Origin: Frankiales bacterium
GTDB lineage: Bacteria; Actinomycetota; Actinomycetes; S36-B12; CAIYMF01
Assembly (NCBI GenBank): GCA_016125335.1
Contig: WGLY01000036.1
Span: 1-64,000, forward strand
DNA length: 64,000 nucleotides
Direction: 5' to 3'
The position numbers and the translations under genes are program-made. The notes beneath the pieces were generated by a model. That model was not told the origin of the DNA and made no database searches. It saw nothing but the letters and a program-made list of their open reading frames with translations. This document shows positions 38,195 to 46,067 of this stretch, in pieces (the stretch's first letter is position 1; each line of letters starts with the position of its first letter).

Positions 38195-39100
38195 ATGAGG
38201 ACGCCGCAGCCGGGGATCTTCGCCGTGGGCACCGCGGCGCACTGCTTCCTCGAGCTCTCCGCACGGCCTGGCGCCTCTCCGCGCGAGCTGGTGCACGCCC
38301 TTGCCGCGATCGAGGAGCCGCGCACCACGGTCGGCGGCGTCAACCTGGTCGTCGGCGTGCGCCCGTCGGCCTGGGCGCAGGTCGCGCCCGAGCACCTCCC
38401 GCTCGGGGCAGCGGACTTCGCGAGCCCGGTCGTGGGCCCGGACGGCTTCACGATGCCTGCGACGCAGCGCGACGCGTGGGTGTGGGTCGCCGGGGCCGCC
38501 ACGGACCTCGTGTTCGACGTCGCCACCGGCATCCTCGCCGCGACGCGCCCGGTCGCCGAGCTCGCCCTGGAGGTCACCGGCTGGTCCTACCGGCACAGCC
38601 GCGACCTCACCGGGTTCGAGGACGGCACCGAGAACCCGTCGCTCGACGAGGCGGTCGGCGTCGTCGCCGTCCCGCCCGGGGAGCCGGGCGAGGGGTCCTC
38701 CGTGGTGCTGCTCCAGCAGTGGGTGCACCTCGCCGACGCCTGGACGTCGTTGAGCGAGCGCGAGCAGGAGGACGTCATCGGGCGCACGAAGCCCGACAGC
38801 GTCGAGCTGGCCGACGACGTCAAGCCGGCCGACTCCCACGTGGCTCGCACCGTGCTCGAGGTCGGCGGCGAGGAGCTCGACATCTTCCGGCGCAACGTGC
38901 CCTACGGGACGGTCCGCGAGCACGGCACGCACTTCGTCGGCTTCTCCCACGACCAGACCCGGCTCTCGCGCATGCTCGAACGGATGGCCGGCGTGGGTGA
39001 CGGCGTCCGCGACGCCCTGACCCGCTACACCACCCCGCTGTCGGGCGCCTACTACGTGGTGCCGGCCGTCGAGACCTGGCGCGAGGTCGCGTCGGGCTGA
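38195..39100 (+). CDS. Dye-decolorizing peroxidase (Dyp)
   Basis: A 301-residue Dyp-type haem peroxidase. The signature GFEDGTENP near residues 139-147 supplies the distal Asp. The proximal haem His is in ADSHVARTV near 211-217, and the distal Arg in NVPYG...H region. No Tat signal is present, so it is cytosolic or encapsulin-loaded. No encapsulin gene is nearby. ATG start with GAGGGAG. Monocistronic. Confidence 0.93.
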   Translation: MRTPQPGIFAVGTAAHCFLELSARPGASPRELVHALAAIEEPRTTVGGVNLVVGVRPSAWAQVAPEHLPLGAADFASPVVGPDGFTMPATQRDAWVWVAGAATDLVFDVATGILAATRPVAELALEVTGWSYRHSRDLTGFEDGTENPSLDEAVGVVAVPPGEPGEGSSVVLLQQWVHLADAWTSLSEREQEDVIGRTKPDSVELADDVKPADSHVARTVLEVGGEELDIFRRNVPYGTVREHGTHFVGFSHDQTRLSRMLERMAGVGDGVRDALTRYTTPLSGAYYVVPAVETWREVASG

Positions 39101-39110
39101 GCCGGCGGCG

Positions 39111-39821
39111 TCACGCGGCCACCAGCTCCGGCTGCCCCTGCGCCTCGCGTGCGTCGAGCCGGCGCAGCGCATCGGGGCGGAAGCCCTTCACCAGCAGGTA
39201 GGTGGCGAGGCTGATCTCCCAGGCGAACACCGGAACCGCGCACACCGCCGCCACGGCGGACAGCGGCGCGACGGCGCCGAACAGCTGCGCCGTGCCCGAG
39301 GCGAACAGCAGCGGGCCGCCCACGAGGCCGATCACGGGGACGAAGCGGGCGACGAGCCCCGAGCGCAGCAGCGCGAACGCGAGGACCGTCGTGTTGGTCG
39401 CGCACACGAAGCTGGGGCCGAGCAGGAACGTCCAGTCGTGCAGCGACACCAGCGCGGGGGCGACGGCGTCCGAGGCCGAGGCGACGCCGTCGTCGCGCAG
39501 GGTCGTCAGCGCGAGCAGCGGCACGATGCCCGCGGCGATGACGGCCGCCTCGAGGGTGCGCAGGGCGCCGTAGCCGAGCGCGGCGCCCTCGCTGTAGCGC
39601 CGCACCACCGGGAAGATCGCGACGCCGGTGCCCACGATCGTCAGCGCCAGCAGCACCTCGAGGAAGGCTCCCGTGAGCACCGACTGCTCGGAGCCCGAGC
39701 CGGTGACGAAGCCGGCGTCGTCGAGCGCAGGGCCGTAGAGCGCGAGCGCGGTCACCGACGTGACGTGGGTGGCGAAGAACAGCACGCCCGTGGCGACTGC
39801 GGCGCGGCGGGTGGGGGTCAT
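39111..39821 (-). CDS. DUF4386 membrane protein
   Basis: A 236-residue protein with six hydrophobic helices matching the DUF4386 family (starts TPTRRAAVATGVLFFATHVTSV, ends WEISLATYLLVKGFRPDA). The function is unknown; members are often next to TetR regulators. GGAGG precedes the ATG. It is divergent from a TetR gene, and the two operators in between suggest repression by it. Confidence 0.9.
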   Translation of the reverse strand: MTPTRRAAVATGVLFFATHVTSVTALALYGPALDDAGFVTGSGSEQSVLTGAFLEVLLALTIVGTGVAIFPVVRRYSEGAALGYGALRTLEAAVIAAGIVPLLALTTLRDDGVASASDAVAPALVSLHDWTFLLGPSFVCATNTTVLAFALLRSGLVARFVPVIGLVGGPLLFASGTAQLFGAVAPLSAVAAVCAVPVFAWEISLATYLLVKGFRPDALRRLDAREAQGQPELVAA

Positions 39822-39840
39822 GAGGGCCTCCGAGACTCCG

Positions 39841-39855
39841 GTGTACGGCGTACAC
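39841..39855. promoter_or_regulatory. TetR operator 1
   Basis: GTGTACGGCGTACAC: 6-bp arms GTGTAC/GTACAC around a 3-nt centre, 20 bp upstream of the DUF4386 start. The same arms recur 34 bp away at 39875. Confidence 0.82.
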
Positions 39856-39874
39856 CTTTGTGCCGGAACCGTAG

Positions 39875-39889
39875 GTGTACGGTGTACAC
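39875..39889. promoter_or_regulatory. TetR operator 2
   Basis: GTGTACGGTGTACAC: the same arms as operator 1 with centre GGT. It directly abuts the GTG start of the tetR gene, so repressor binding would block its own translation start region or leaderless transcription. Confidence 0.82.
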
Positions 39890-40633
39890 GTGTCAAGCCC
39901 CCGCCGCTCCCCCGACAGCGGGGGCACGCGCGCGTCCCGGCCCCGCCGCCCCGCCCCGCGGGAGCGGCTCAGCCGCGACCGGGTGCTCCGCGAGGCGGTA
40001 GCCGCGGCGGACGAGCTCGGCACCGACGCCCTCACGATGCGCGTGCTCGCCGAGCGGCTCGGCGTCGTCCCGATGGCGCTCTACAAGCACGTCGCCGACC
40101 GCGAGGACCTGCTCGACGGGATGGTCGACGTCGTGCTCGCCGAGATCGAGCCGCCTCCCTCCGCGCGGGGATGGCGCTCCCGCGTGCGCGGCCGGATCCT
40201 CGCCTCGCGCCAGGTGCTGCTGCGCCACCCGTGGGTGCCGCGGGTGATCGAGACGCGCACGTCGGCGTCCGCCGTGGTGCTCGCCTATATGGACGCCCTC
40301 GCGGGCGACTTCCTGTCGGGCGGGCTGAGCCCGGATCTCGCGCACCACGCGCTGCACGCTGTGGGCAGCCGGATGTGGGGGTTCACCCAGGAGGTGTTCC
40401 CGACGCCGCAGCCGCCCGACGACCCAGCCATGCTCGAGGCGATGGTGCGCGAGTTCTCCGCGCGCTACCCCCACATCCTCGTCATCGCCGGCGCGGGCGC
40501 GCACGAGCCCGACTCGGCGGTGGGCAGCACGTGCGACGACCAGTTCGAGTTCGAGTTCGCCCTCGACGTCATCCTCGACGGCATCGAGCGCCTGCACCGG
40601 CGAGGGTGGGCCTCGCCCCGCGGCGCGGGCTGA
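39890..40633 (+). CDS. TetR-family repressor
   Basis: A 247-residue TetR regulator with a long Pro/Arg-rich N-terminus. The helix-turn-helix is at ~50-75 (MRVLAERLGVVPMALYKHVAD), and the C-terminal ligand domain is of the TetR_C type. The GTG at 39890, straight after operator 2, is chosen; in-frame translation could run further upstream through the operator. It probably represses itself and the divergent DUF4386 gene. The ligand is unknown. Confidence 0.9.
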   Translation: MSSPRRSPDSGGTRASRPRRPAPRERLSRDRVLREAVAAADELGTDALTMRVLAERLGVVPMALYKHVADREDLLDGMVDVVLAEIEPPPSARGWRSRVRGRILASRQVLLRHPWVPRVIETRTSASAVVLAYMDALAGDFLSGGLSPDLAHHALHAVGSRMWGFTQEVFPTPQPPDDPAMLEAMVREFSARYPHILVIAGAGAHEPDSAVGSTCDDQFEFEFALDVILDGIERLHRRGWASPRGAG

Positions 40634-40849
40634 CCGGTCCGCTGGCCGCGGTCGCCGCCGCCCTGCCGCCCTCGGGCGAGCAGCGGACGTCGGCTCACCT
40701 GCCGCGCGCCGAACCCCGGCCACGGGGGCTGGCCGGGACGTCGTCGGTCCTCGCCGGGCGCCGCGTGCCCGCGGGCGCCGAGCGGCAACGGCGTGGGGCC
40801 GGCGTTACGGTGATCTTGATGCGGTCGGCTCGACGAGGTGGAGGTTGCC

Positions 40850-41080
40850 ATGGGTCAGAAGAAGAGCTGGAGCGACCTGTCGTCCGGCCAGCAGACCGCC
40901 GTCATCGTCGGCGGCGCCGTCGAGCTGGTGCTCACCACGGTGGCCCTCGTCGACCTCGTCCGGCGCCCGCGCGAGCAGGTGCGCGGCCCCAAGCCGCTGT
41001 GGTGCGCGTCGTTCGTGGTGCAGCCCGTCGGCCCGATCGCCTACCTGCTCGTCGGCCGGCGCCGCTCCCCCGCCGCCTGA
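40850..41080 (+). CDS. Small PLDc_N-domain membrane protein
   Basis: A 76-residue protein. One helix (AVIVGGAVELVLTTVALVDLV) is followed by RRPREQVRGPKPLWCASFVVQPVGPIAYLLVGRRR, the phospholipase-D-nuclease N-terminal (PLDc_N) two-helix pattern with the V-x-P-x-G-x-x-x-Y motif. GGAGG precedes the ATG. The function is unknown; it may be a membrane regulator. A copy of the 57-bp repeat follows 8 nt after the stop. Confidence 0.88.
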   Translation: MGQKKSWSDLSSGQQTAVIVGGAVELVLTTVALVDLVRRPREQVRGPKPLWCASFVVQPVGPIAYLLVGRRRSPAA

Positions 41081-41088
41081 CCCCTCGT

Positions 41089-41145
41089 CGTTACTGCCCG
41101 GATGACCGGATCCTGGCGCCGGATCCGGATCTTCCGGCAGTAACG
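41089..41145 (+). repeat. 57-bp palindromic repeat, copy 1
   Basis: Begins CGTTACTGCCCGGATGACCG and ends CTTCCGGCAGTAACG, with a GGATCCGG core. Same length and termini as copies at 42849 and 45058, with more substitutions. The inverted ends can form a hairpin; it lies between convergent genes. Confidence 0.88.
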
Positions 41146-41200
41146 TGCGACCCCGGCCGGGGCGGCCGGCGGGAGCGAGCGGCACGGCGCGTGGTGATGA

Positions 41201-41641
41201 TCAGGCGTCGGCGAGCAGGCGGCGCAGCAGACTGCGCAGCTGGCGGTGGCCGCGCTCGCCGAGCACCTCGGCGAGCCGCGCCTCGATGCCCTCGATCGTC
41301 AGCATCCCCGCGGCGATGCAGTCACGTCCCCGGGGGGTGAGCGTGATCAGCTTCGCGCGCCGGTCGCGCGGATCGGGACGGCGCACCACGTAGCCGAGGT
41401 CCTCCAGCTCGTCGACCAGCTCGCCCATGGCCTGCGGCGTCATGTTCGCCCCGCGGGCCAGCTCGGTCAGCCGCGACCCGTCCTCGCTGATCTGCGCGAA
41501 CACGGCCGAGTGCGCGGGCTTCTGCGGGTAGCCGGCGCCCACGACGCCGTCGACGATCTGGAAGCCCAGCAGGCTGTAGGCCTGCCCGAGCAGTGCGACG
41601 GTGTTCGCCCCCTCAGCGGGGTCTTGTGCCCGTCGCGCCAT
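41201..41641 (-). CDS. MarR-family transcriptional regulator
   Basis: A 146-residue MarR regulator. The wing and recognition helix are at ~55-105 (LTELARGANMTPQAMGELVDELEDLGYVVRRPDPRDRRAKLITLT). A C-terminal dimerisation helix follows. ATG start. It is divergent from the hemerythrin gene, with a CCTGA-aca-TCAGG dyad in the gap, so it may control that operon and itself. Confidence 0.9.
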   Translation of the reverse strand: MARRAQDPAEGANTVALLGQAYSLLGFQIVDGVVGAGYPQKPAHSAVFAQISEDGSRLTELARGANMTPQAMGELVDELEDLGYVVRRPDPRDRRAKLITLTPRGRDCIAAGMLTIEGIEARLAEVLGERGHRQLRSLLRRLLADA

Positions 41642-41654
41642 AGTCCTAAGGTTA

Positions 41655-41667
41655 CCTGAACATCAGG
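41655..41667. promoter_or_regulatory. Possible MarR operator
   Basis: CCTGA-ACA-TCAGG, a 5-bp dyad 14 bp upstream of the marR start and in the gap shared with the hemerythrin gene. It is followed by GGCGGCCTGAAG, a further half-site. Confidence 0.45.
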
Positions 41668-41717
41668 CGGCCTGAAGAGTTCGCCACGCGGGCTCCGCCG
41701 CCGGGGAGGTGCCGGCC

Positions 41718-42395
41718 ATGGCCACGACCGCCGAGAACCAGCGTCCCGACGTGCACGAGATGGTGGTGGTGCACCGCATCTTCCGTCAGGGCTTCGCCGA
41801 GCTGGCGGAGCTGGCCCGCAGGGTGCCGGCCGGCGACACGGCCTGGGCCTCGGCGGTGTCCGACGAGACGGAGTTCCTGCTCAGCGCCCTGCACCACCAC
41901 CACACCGCCGAGGACGAGCACCTGTGGCCGCTGCTGGTGGCGCGGTCCGAGCCCGACGCCGGCCTCGTCGAGCGCATGGAGGCGCAGCACGAGGCGGTCG
42001 CACAGGCGGTCGGACGGAGCCGCTCGGTGCTGGGCCCGTGGCGCACCGCCCCGGGCGGGCCCGAGCTGGCCGATGCGCTCGACGCCGTGACGGCCGCACT
42101 GCTGCCGCATCTCGACGAGGAGGAGGCGGGCATCCTCCCGGTCTGCCGACGGTGCGTCACCCAGGCCGAGTGGCAGGCCATGGGCGACGCGGCGTTCGCC
42201 GAGTTCAGCAACGACGAGAAGTTCGTCGCGCTCGGCTGGATGCTGGTATCGGCCACCCCCGAGGAGTCCGCGGCGTTCGTCGCCCGCCTCCCCTGGGTGG
42301 TGCGGGCGATGTGGTCGCTCATGGGACGCCGCCGGTTCGAGCGCCGGATGACGCGGCTGCGCGGCGGCAGCGACGTCGCCGGGGTCTGGCCGTGA
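41718..42395 (+). CDS. Hemerythrin HHE-domain protein
   Basis: A 225-residue protein with an N-terminal hemerythrin-like bundle: VVVHRIFRQGF (His), HHHHTAEDEHLWP (His/Glu), MEAQHEAV (His), and HLDEEEAGILP (His/Glu). These are the di-iron ligands. The C-terminal ~70 residues are helical. GGGGAGG before the ATG. Its stop overlaps the next gene (GTGA). It probably binds O2, NO or iron; the partner oxidoreductase suggests a redox job. Confidence 0.92.
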   Translation: MATTAENQRPDVHEMVVVHRIFRQGFAELAELARRVPAGDTAWASAVSDETEFLLSALHHHHTAEDEHLWPLLVARSEPDAGLVERMEAQHEAVAQAVGRSRSVLGPWRTAPGGPELADALDAVTAALLPHLDEEEAGILPVCRRCVTQAEWQAMGDAAFAEFSNDEKFVALGWMLVSATPEESAAFVARLPWVVRAMWSLMGRRRFERRMTRLRGGSDVAGVWP

Positions 42396-42853
42396 CCTCG
42401 CTGCGCCGCCGGTGGACCCGCACGGGCAACCGGGTCGGGGTGTGGCTGTACCGGCGTACCGACGGGCGGCTGTCGAGCTGGAGCAAGGACATCCACGTCG
42501 CGATGGTGACGACGCCGGGGCGCCGCACCGGCGTGCCGCGGCCCGCCTGCATGCGGTTCCTCGAGGAGGGCGACGACCTCGTCGTGTGGGGCACCGGGTC
42601 CGGCTCGCCGCACGACCCCGACTGGTTCGAGAACCTCCGCCGGGCGGAGGTGGCCGAGGTGCAGGTGCTCGGACGCCGGTTCCGCGCGGTGCCGCGGGAG
42701 CTGCTCGGCGACGAGCGCGACCGCGTGTGGCGCGACGTCGTCCTCGTGCAGGCACCGCAGGTGGCGAGGTACGCCGCCAAGGCCGGGCGGACGATCCCGG
42801 TCGCCGTCCTCACCCCCGTGCCGGCCGACGCACCCCCGACCCCCTCGACGTAA
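42392..42853 (+). CDS. Deazaflavin (F420)-dependent nitroreductase-family protein
   Basis: A 153-residue DDN-like split-barrel protein (nitroreductase family deazaflavin-dependent oxidoreductase). Recognisable segments are TTPGRRTGVPRPACMRFLEEGDDLVVWGTGSGSPHDPDWFENL and VQVLGRRFRAVPREL. The GTG start overlaps the hemerythrin stop. Its TAA stop codon lies inside the 57-bp repeat that begins 3 nt earlier. Confidence 0.9.
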   Translation: MTSLRRRWTRTGNRVGVWLYRRTDGRLSSWSKDIHVAMVTTPGRRTGVPRPACMRFLEEGDDLVVWGTGSGSPHDPDWFENLRRAEVAEVQVLGRRFRAVPRELLGDERDRVWRDVVLVQAPQVARYAAKAGRTIPVAVLTPVPADAPPTPST

Positions 42854-42905
42854 CTGCCCGAAAGCGCGGACTTCGCGCCCAGATCCGGTCGTTCGGGCAG
42901 TAACG
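42849..42905 (+). repeat. 57-bp palindromic repeat, copy 2
   Basis: Begins CGTAACTGCCCGAAAGCGCG and ends GTTCGGGCAGTAACG. It differs from copy 3 mainly in the centre and by one T-to-A change at position 4, which makes the TAA stop of the upstream gene. Confidence 0.92.
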
Positions 42906-42932
42906 CGGAGGTCGGGCCGTCCGGACGGCGAG

Positions 42933-42959
42933 TTGCAGTTGTTTGCAATTGTGTAGATA
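42933..42959 (+). promoter_or_regulatory. Possible ArsR operator and promoter
   Basis: TTGCA-gttgtt-TGCAA (42933-42948) is a 5-bp dyad typical of ArsR-type sites, followed by TAGATA (42954-42959), a possible -10 box 39 bp before the arsR start. TTGCAG could double as a -35 with a short spacer of 15. Confidence 0.55.
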
Positions 42960-42998
42960 CTCACCCCGTTCCTCGTCCCGCTCGCGACGGAGGCCGGC

Positions 42999-43334
42999 GT
43001 GCCCGTCCCGCTCTACCAGGCCAAGGCGGAGTTCTTCCGCACCCTCGGCCACCCGGTGCGCATCCGGGTGCTCGAGCTGCTCACCGAGCGCGACCACGCC
43101 GTGCACGAGCTGCTCGACGAGATCGACGTCGAGCCCAGCGCGCTCTCGCAGCAGCTCGCCGTGCTGCGCCGAGCCGGCCTGGTGACGCCGCGCCGCGAGG
43201 GCGGCGAGGTGGTCTACCGCGTCGTCGTCCCGGAGGTGGCCGACCTCCTGCTCGCCGGCCGCGCCATCCTGCGCCGCGTCGCCGAGGAGCAGGGCGCCCT
43301 CGGGCGCCAGCTGCGCAGCCGGGCCCGCTCGTGA
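42999..43334 (+). CDS. ArsR-family transcriptional regulator
   Basis: A 111-residue winged-helix ArsR regulator: FFRTLGHPVRIRVLELLTERDHAVHELLDEIDVEPSALSQQLAVLRRAGLVTPRREG. The usual metal-binding ELCVC motif is absent (no Cys), so it senses something else. GTG start. Its stop overlaps the SulP gene start (GTGA), the same pairing seen in other actinomycetes, where an ArsR controls a SulP transporter. Confidence 0.92.
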   Translation: MPVPLYQAKAEFFRTLGHPVRIRVLELLTERDHAVHELLDEIDVEPSALSQQLAVLRRAGLVTPRREGGEVVYRVVVPEVADLLLAGRAILRRVAEEQGALGRQLRSRARS

Positions 43335-45040
43335 GCCAGGCCCTCGCCGCCCCGCCGCCGGCCACCGGCATCGCCCGGGTGGGACGCCGGATCCGCGCGC
43401 TGCTGCCCGGCCGCGCCGAGTGGCAGTCGGTCCGCCGCGACCCCAAGCGCGACCTGGTCGCCGGCCTCACCGTCGCCGTGGTCGCCCTGCCGCTCGCGCT
43501 CGCCTTCGGCATCACGTCCGGCCTGGGAGCCGGTGCCGGGCTGATCACGGCCGCGATCGCCGGCGCGGTGGCCGCGGTCTTCGGCGGCAGCAACCTCCAG
43601 GTGTCCGGCCCCACCGGCGCGATGACCGTCGTGCTCGTGCCGATCGTGGCGCAGTACGGCGCGTCCACGGTGCTGGTGGTCGGCCTGATCGCCGGGCTCA
43701 TCCTGCTAGTGGCGGCCTACACCGGCGCCGGGCGCTACATGCGCTACGTGCCGGTGCCGGTGGTGGAGGGCTTCACCGTCGGCATCGCGCTGATCATCGG
43801 GCTCCAGCAGATCCCTGCCGCGCTCGGGACGTCCGGCGAGGGCGAGAAGGTGCTCGCGGTCGCGGTGTCGGCGGTCCGCTCGTGGCTGGCCCACCCGCAC
43901 TGGGCGGAGCCGCTCGTGGCGGCGTTCGTCGTCGTCGTGATGCTCGGCGCGGTGCGCTGGCGCCCGGCCTGGCCGGTGTCGCTGCCCGCAGTCGTGGTGG
44001 CCGCCGTCGTCGTGCAGCTGACGCACCTGGCGGTGCCCACGATCGGCTCGATCCCCTCAGGCCTGCCGCACCCGTCGTGGCCGGTCGTGCCGTGGGGCTC
44101 GCTGGGCAGCCTGGTGCTGCCGGCCGTGGCGGTCGCCGCCCTCGGCGCGCTGGAGAGCCTGCTCTCGGCCACCGTCGCCGACGGCATGCGCGTCGACGAG
44201 CGCCACGACCCGGACAAGGAGCTCGTGGGCCAGGGCCTGGCCAACGTCGTGACGCCGTTCTTCGGCGGCATCCCGGCCACCGCGGCCATCGCGCGGACGG
44301 CGGTCAACGTGCGCTCGGGCGCGCGCTCGCGGCTGGCCGCGCTCACCCACGCCCTCGTGCTGCTCGTCGTCATGGCGGCGCTGGCGCCGCTGGTGGCCGG
44401 CATCCCGCTCGCCGCGCTGGCCGGCGTCCTCATCGCGACCGCCGTGCTCATGATCGAGGTGACCGGCCTGCGCGCGATCCTGCGCTCGACCCGTGGCGAC
44501 GCCGTCGTGCTCGTGCTCACCACGGTCGCGACGGTGGCGTTCGACCTCGTCACCGCCGTGCTGCTCGGCCTCGTGGTGGCCGGCTTCTTCGCGCTCCAGC
44601 AGGTCGCCCGCGCGTCGCGCCTGGACACCGAGCCGGTGTCGCTCGACTCCGACGACCACCAGGCCGAGGAGGCGTCGCTGCTCGCCGAGCACATCGTCGC
44701 CTACCGGCTGGAGGGGTCGCTGTTCTTCGGCGCCGCGCACACCTTCCTGCTCGAGCTCTCCGAGATCTCGCAGGTGAGCGTCGTCGTGCTGCGCATGTCG
44801 CACCTCGCCACGCTGGACGCCACCGGCGCCTCGATCCTGGCCGACACGATCCGCCGCCTGGAGGGGCGCCACGTCACCGTGCTGCTCTCGGGCGTGCGGC
44901 CCGAGCACGTGCAGGTGCTCCAGCGGCTGCGCGTCTACGAGCAGCTCGCGCACGAGCGGCACGTGTTCGCCACCACGCCCGAGGCGATCGAGCACGCGCG
45001 CGTGCACGCGCACCGGGTGGCGCACGACCCCGCCCGCTGA
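43331..45040 (+). CDS. SulP-family anion transporter with STAS domain
   Basis: A 569-residue SulP permease with about 12 membrane helices (residues ~40-430). Family segments are VSGPTGAMTVVL and FFGGIPATAAIARTAVNVRSGARSR. A C-terminal STAS domain (~455-560) contains RMSHLATLDATGASILADTIRRL. It could carry sulfate or bicarbonate; an ArsR regulator without cysteines gives no clue. It overlaps arsR by 4 nt. A 57-bp repeat lies 17 nt after the stop. Confidence 0.93.
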   Translation: MSQALAAPPPATGIARVGRRIRALLPGRAEWQSVRRDPKRDLVAGLTVAVVALPLALAFGITSGLGAGAGLITAAIAGAVAAVFGGSNLQVSGPTGAMTVVLVPIVAQYGASTVLVVGLIAGLILLVAAYTGAGRYMRYVPVPVVEGFTVGIALIIGLQQIPAALGTSGEGEKVLAVAVSAVRSWLAHPHWAEPLVAAFVVVVMLGAVRWRPAWPVSLPAVVVAAVVVQLTHLAVPTIGSIPSGLPHPSWPVVPWGSLGSLVLPAVAVAALGALESLLSATVADGMRVDERHDPDKELVGQGLANVVTPFFGGIPATAAIARTAVNVRSGARSRLAALTHALVLLVVMAALAPLVAGIPLAALAGVLIATAVLMIEVTGLRAILRSTRGDAVVLVLTTVATVAFDLVTAVLLGLVVAGFFALQQVARASRLDTEPVSLDSDDHQAEEASLLAEHIVAYRLEGSLFFGAAHTFLLELSEISQVSVVVLRMSHLATLDATGASILADTIRRLEGRHVTVLLSGVRPEHVQVLQRLRVYEQLAHERHVFATTPEAIEHARVHAHRVAHDPAR

Positions 45041-45057
45041 GCCTCGCCAGGCTGCGA

Positions 45058-45114
45058 CGTTACTGCCCGAAAGCGCGGAGTCCGGGCCTGGATCCGGTCG
45101 TTCGGGCAGTAACG
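45058..45114 (+). repeat. 57-bp palindromic repeat, copy 3
   Basis: Begins CGTTACTGCCCGAAAGCGCG and ends GTTCGGGCAGTAACG. The 13-bp ends GTTACTGCCCGAA/TTCGGGCAGTAAC are perfectly complementary. Lies 17 nt after the SulP stop. Confidence 0.92.
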
Positions 45115-45175
45115 ACGGGTCCGGTCGACGACAAACTCGGGTGTGGTGCGACGCCGGCTGCGCTGTGATCGGGCG

Positions 45176-46036
45176 GTGGACCTCGAGCTGCGCACCCCGC
45201 CCGTGGAGCACCTGACCGAGCTGCTCGCAGCACTGGGCCGATGGCAGCGCGACGACGACCCCTTCCAGCTGCACCCGGGCGACCTCGGCTGGTTCTGGCG
45301 GTTCGGCGCGACGACGACGGCCGCCGCCACCCGCACCTGGGACTCCGGCGGCAACCCGCTCGTGGTCGGCCTGCTCGACGAGCCGGACGTGCTGCGCCTC
45401 GCGATCGCGCCCGAGGCGCGGCTCGACGACGAGGCCGCGGCGCAGGTGGTCGACGACCTCGTCACGCCCGGCCGCGTGCTGCCCGCCGGCCGCGTCGCGG
45501 TCGAGGCACCGGTGGGCTCCCGCGTGCGAGCACTGCTGCTCGAGCGCGGCTGGGTCGAGCGCGACCCGCGCGCGCCGCTGCGCCACCGTCTGGCCAGCCT
45601 GCCCGACGTCGGCCTGCGCATCGAGCAGGTGGAGCCGGCCACCGTGGGTGTGCGCACCGCCGTCCAGCGCGCGGCGTTCGACCGCTCCACCTTCACCGAC
45701 TCGCGCTGGCACGCCATGGCCGAGGGCCCGGCCTACGCCGACGCGCGCTGCCTCGTGGGCTACGACGACCACGGCACGGCCGTGGCGGCCTGCACGGTGT
45801 GGTCGGCCGGCCCGGGACGCCCCGGGCTGCTCGAGCCGCTGGGCGTGCACCGCGACCATCGCGGCCACGGCTTCGGCACGGCCATCGCGCGCGCCGCCGC
45901 CGCCGCGCTGCACGCACTGGGTGCGAGCAGCGCGCTCGTGAACACCGCGAGCTCGAACGTCGTGGCCGTCGCGACGTACGCGTCGGCCGGGTTCGAGCCG
46001 CTCCCCCCGGTGTGCGACGTCGTCCGCGAGGCCTGA
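45176..46036 (+). CDS. GNAT-family acetyltransferase
   Basis: A 286-residue protein. The C-terminal GNAT domain (~165-286) has the acetyl-CoA pyrophosphate motif LGVHRDHRGHGFGTAIARAAAAAL and ends with NVVAVATYASAGFEPLPP. The N-terminal half is a second, degenerate GNAT-like domain. GTG at 45176 is preferred; an upstream in-frame GTG (45143) would add 11 residues. The substrate is unknown. Confidence 0.88.
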   Translation: MDLELRTPPVEHLTELLAALGRWQRDDDPFQLHPGDLGWFWRFGATTTAAATRTWDSGGNPLVVGLLDEPDVLRLAIAPEARLDDEAAAQVVDDLVTPGRVLPAGRVAVEAPVGSRVRALLLERGWVERDPRAPLRHRLASLPDVGLRIEQVEPATVGVRTAVQRAAFDRSTFTDSRWHAMAEGPAYADARCLVGYDDHGTAVAACTVWSAGPGRPGLLEPLGVHRDHRGHGFGTAIARAAAAALHALGASSALVNTASSNVVAVATYASAGFEPLPPVCDVVREA

Positions 46037-46067
46037 CGCCGTCACTGCGGCTCGAAGCGTGCCGCCG

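Noticed and set aside
41089-45114. CRISPR array
   Set aside because: The three repeats are 1.7-2.2 kb apart with genes between them, not regularly spaced.
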